Shown here: positions 63,891-64,000 of the stretch, piece by piece
Layout of the letters: each line of letters opens with the position of its first letter
Numbering within the stretch: the first letter of the stretch is position 1
Assembly: GCF_044597725.1 (NCBI RefSeq)
Contig: NZ_CP139003.1
Coordinates: 2,852,001-2,916,000, forward strand
Origin: Bermanella sp044597725
GTDB lineage: Bacteria > Pseudomonadota > Gammaproteobacteria > Pseudomonadales > Oceanobacteraceae
Direction: 5' to 3'
Length of the DNA stretch: 64,000 bases
Notes under the pieces: generated by a model
What the model was told of the DNA's origin: nothing
Seen by the model: only the letters and a program-made list of their open reading frames with translations
The model's database searches: none
Position numbers and translations under genes: made by a program

Positions 63891-63937
63891 CTAGGTCGTA
63901 CGGTTCACTTTCAAGAATCCTAGGGCCTCCGCAACCA
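63891..63937 (+). pseudogene. Decayed 3' half of a second tRNA-fMet
   Basis: AGGTCGT-a-CGGTTCA at 63893-63907, followed after an insertion of about nine bases by AATCC and then GGCCTCCGCAACCA (63924-63937), repeats the T-arm and 3' end of the tRNA at 63757 almost exactly. The 5' half and anticodon arm are missing, so it cannot be a functional tRNA. It is followed by its own terminator, which suggests a tandem tRNA unit that decayed, or the footprint of an integrated element. Confidence 0.7.
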
Positions 63938-63965
63938 TTTAAAAGACGTAAAGATATATAGCATT

Positions 63966-63993
63966 AAGGTTCAGTGAAAACTGGGCCTTTTTT
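63966..63993 (+). terminator. Terminator after the tRNA relic
   Basis: AAGGTTCAGT with ACTGGGCCTT, loop GAAA, then T-run. Its stem-loop is nearly the same as the tRNA-fMet terminator, so it was probably copied with the tRNA unit. Confidence 0.85.
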
Positions 63994-64000
63994 GTGTTTA

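Overview
The window reads as ordinary chromosome of a heterotrophic, aerobic gammaproteobacterium, most like the marine Oceanospirillales/Pseudomonadales group (Bermanella/Oceanobacter-like; this is inference from gene families and order, since no search was run). Pointers are the ffs-dnaX-ybaB-recR order, the YcgL/YcgN pair next to RNase D, an E. coli-like dnaX frameshift site, a standard initiator tRNA, a DesA/DesB-type desaturase, OlsB/OlsA, MipA/OmpV and paired DUF6160-like proteins. Base composition is moderate to slightly AT-rich and gene density is high, with many convergent genes sharing their stop codons.

Layout. 0-1.6 kb: tail of a large gene followed by two tandem DUF2931-type lipoproteins, an arrangement resembling a toxin/immunity locus. 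1.6-7.4 kb (minus): 4.5S RNA, dnaX, ybaB, recR, rnd, ycgL, ycgN and two small conserved genes. 7.5-9.4 kb: glyoxalase II and fructose-bisphosphatase, then a repeat element. 9.8-14.5 kb: a GGDEF-EAL protein, a MAPEG protein and a FabG4-like reductase. 14.5-17.4 kb: an ornithine-lipid operon (olsB-olsA) behind a three-half-site Pho box, and a hotdog protein. 17.5-24 kb: diguanylate cyclase, YciH, a PilZ-like protein, ackA-pta and yihG. 24-30 kb: outer-membrane protein plus CDF transporter, a double-receiver protein, an acyltransferase and a REC-GGDEF protein. 30-34 kb: operon of a pitrilysin-like protease, rhodanese and thioredoxin-fold protein. 34-41 kb: FtsX-type ABC exporter with an AttH-like protein, divergent from phoD; NnrU. 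41.5-45.4 kb: a BKACE enzyme divergent from acetoacetyl-CoA synthetase around a perfect palindrome. 45.6-51.5 kb: a GIY-YIG-like protein with a histone-like tail, ahpF/ahpC, fatty-acid desaturase, MipA and a CBS protein. 51.5-57 kb: YgiQ and two convergent DUF6160-like surface proteins. 57.6-64 kb: tesA, sbcB, a hydrolase, a DUF349 protein, and tRNA-fMet with a decayed partial second copy.

Themes. Membrane lipid remodelling recurs (OlsBA, YihG, a further PlsC-like acyltransferase, desaturase, TesA, FabG4-like). Phosphate-starvation response is suggested by the Pho box on olsBA and by phoD. C-di-GMP signalling is represented by three GGDEF proteins and a possible PilZ-like protein. Acetyl-CoA/acetoacetate metabolism is represented by AckA-Pta and BKACE/AACS. 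No phage, complete insertion sequence or CRISPR array was seen. The most unusual items are the first-1.6-kb locus, the intact dnaX frameshift signal, the Pho box of olsBA, the 121-bp nested inverted repeat between ahpC and ahpF, the GIY-YIG-like basic protein, and the tRNA-fMet relic.
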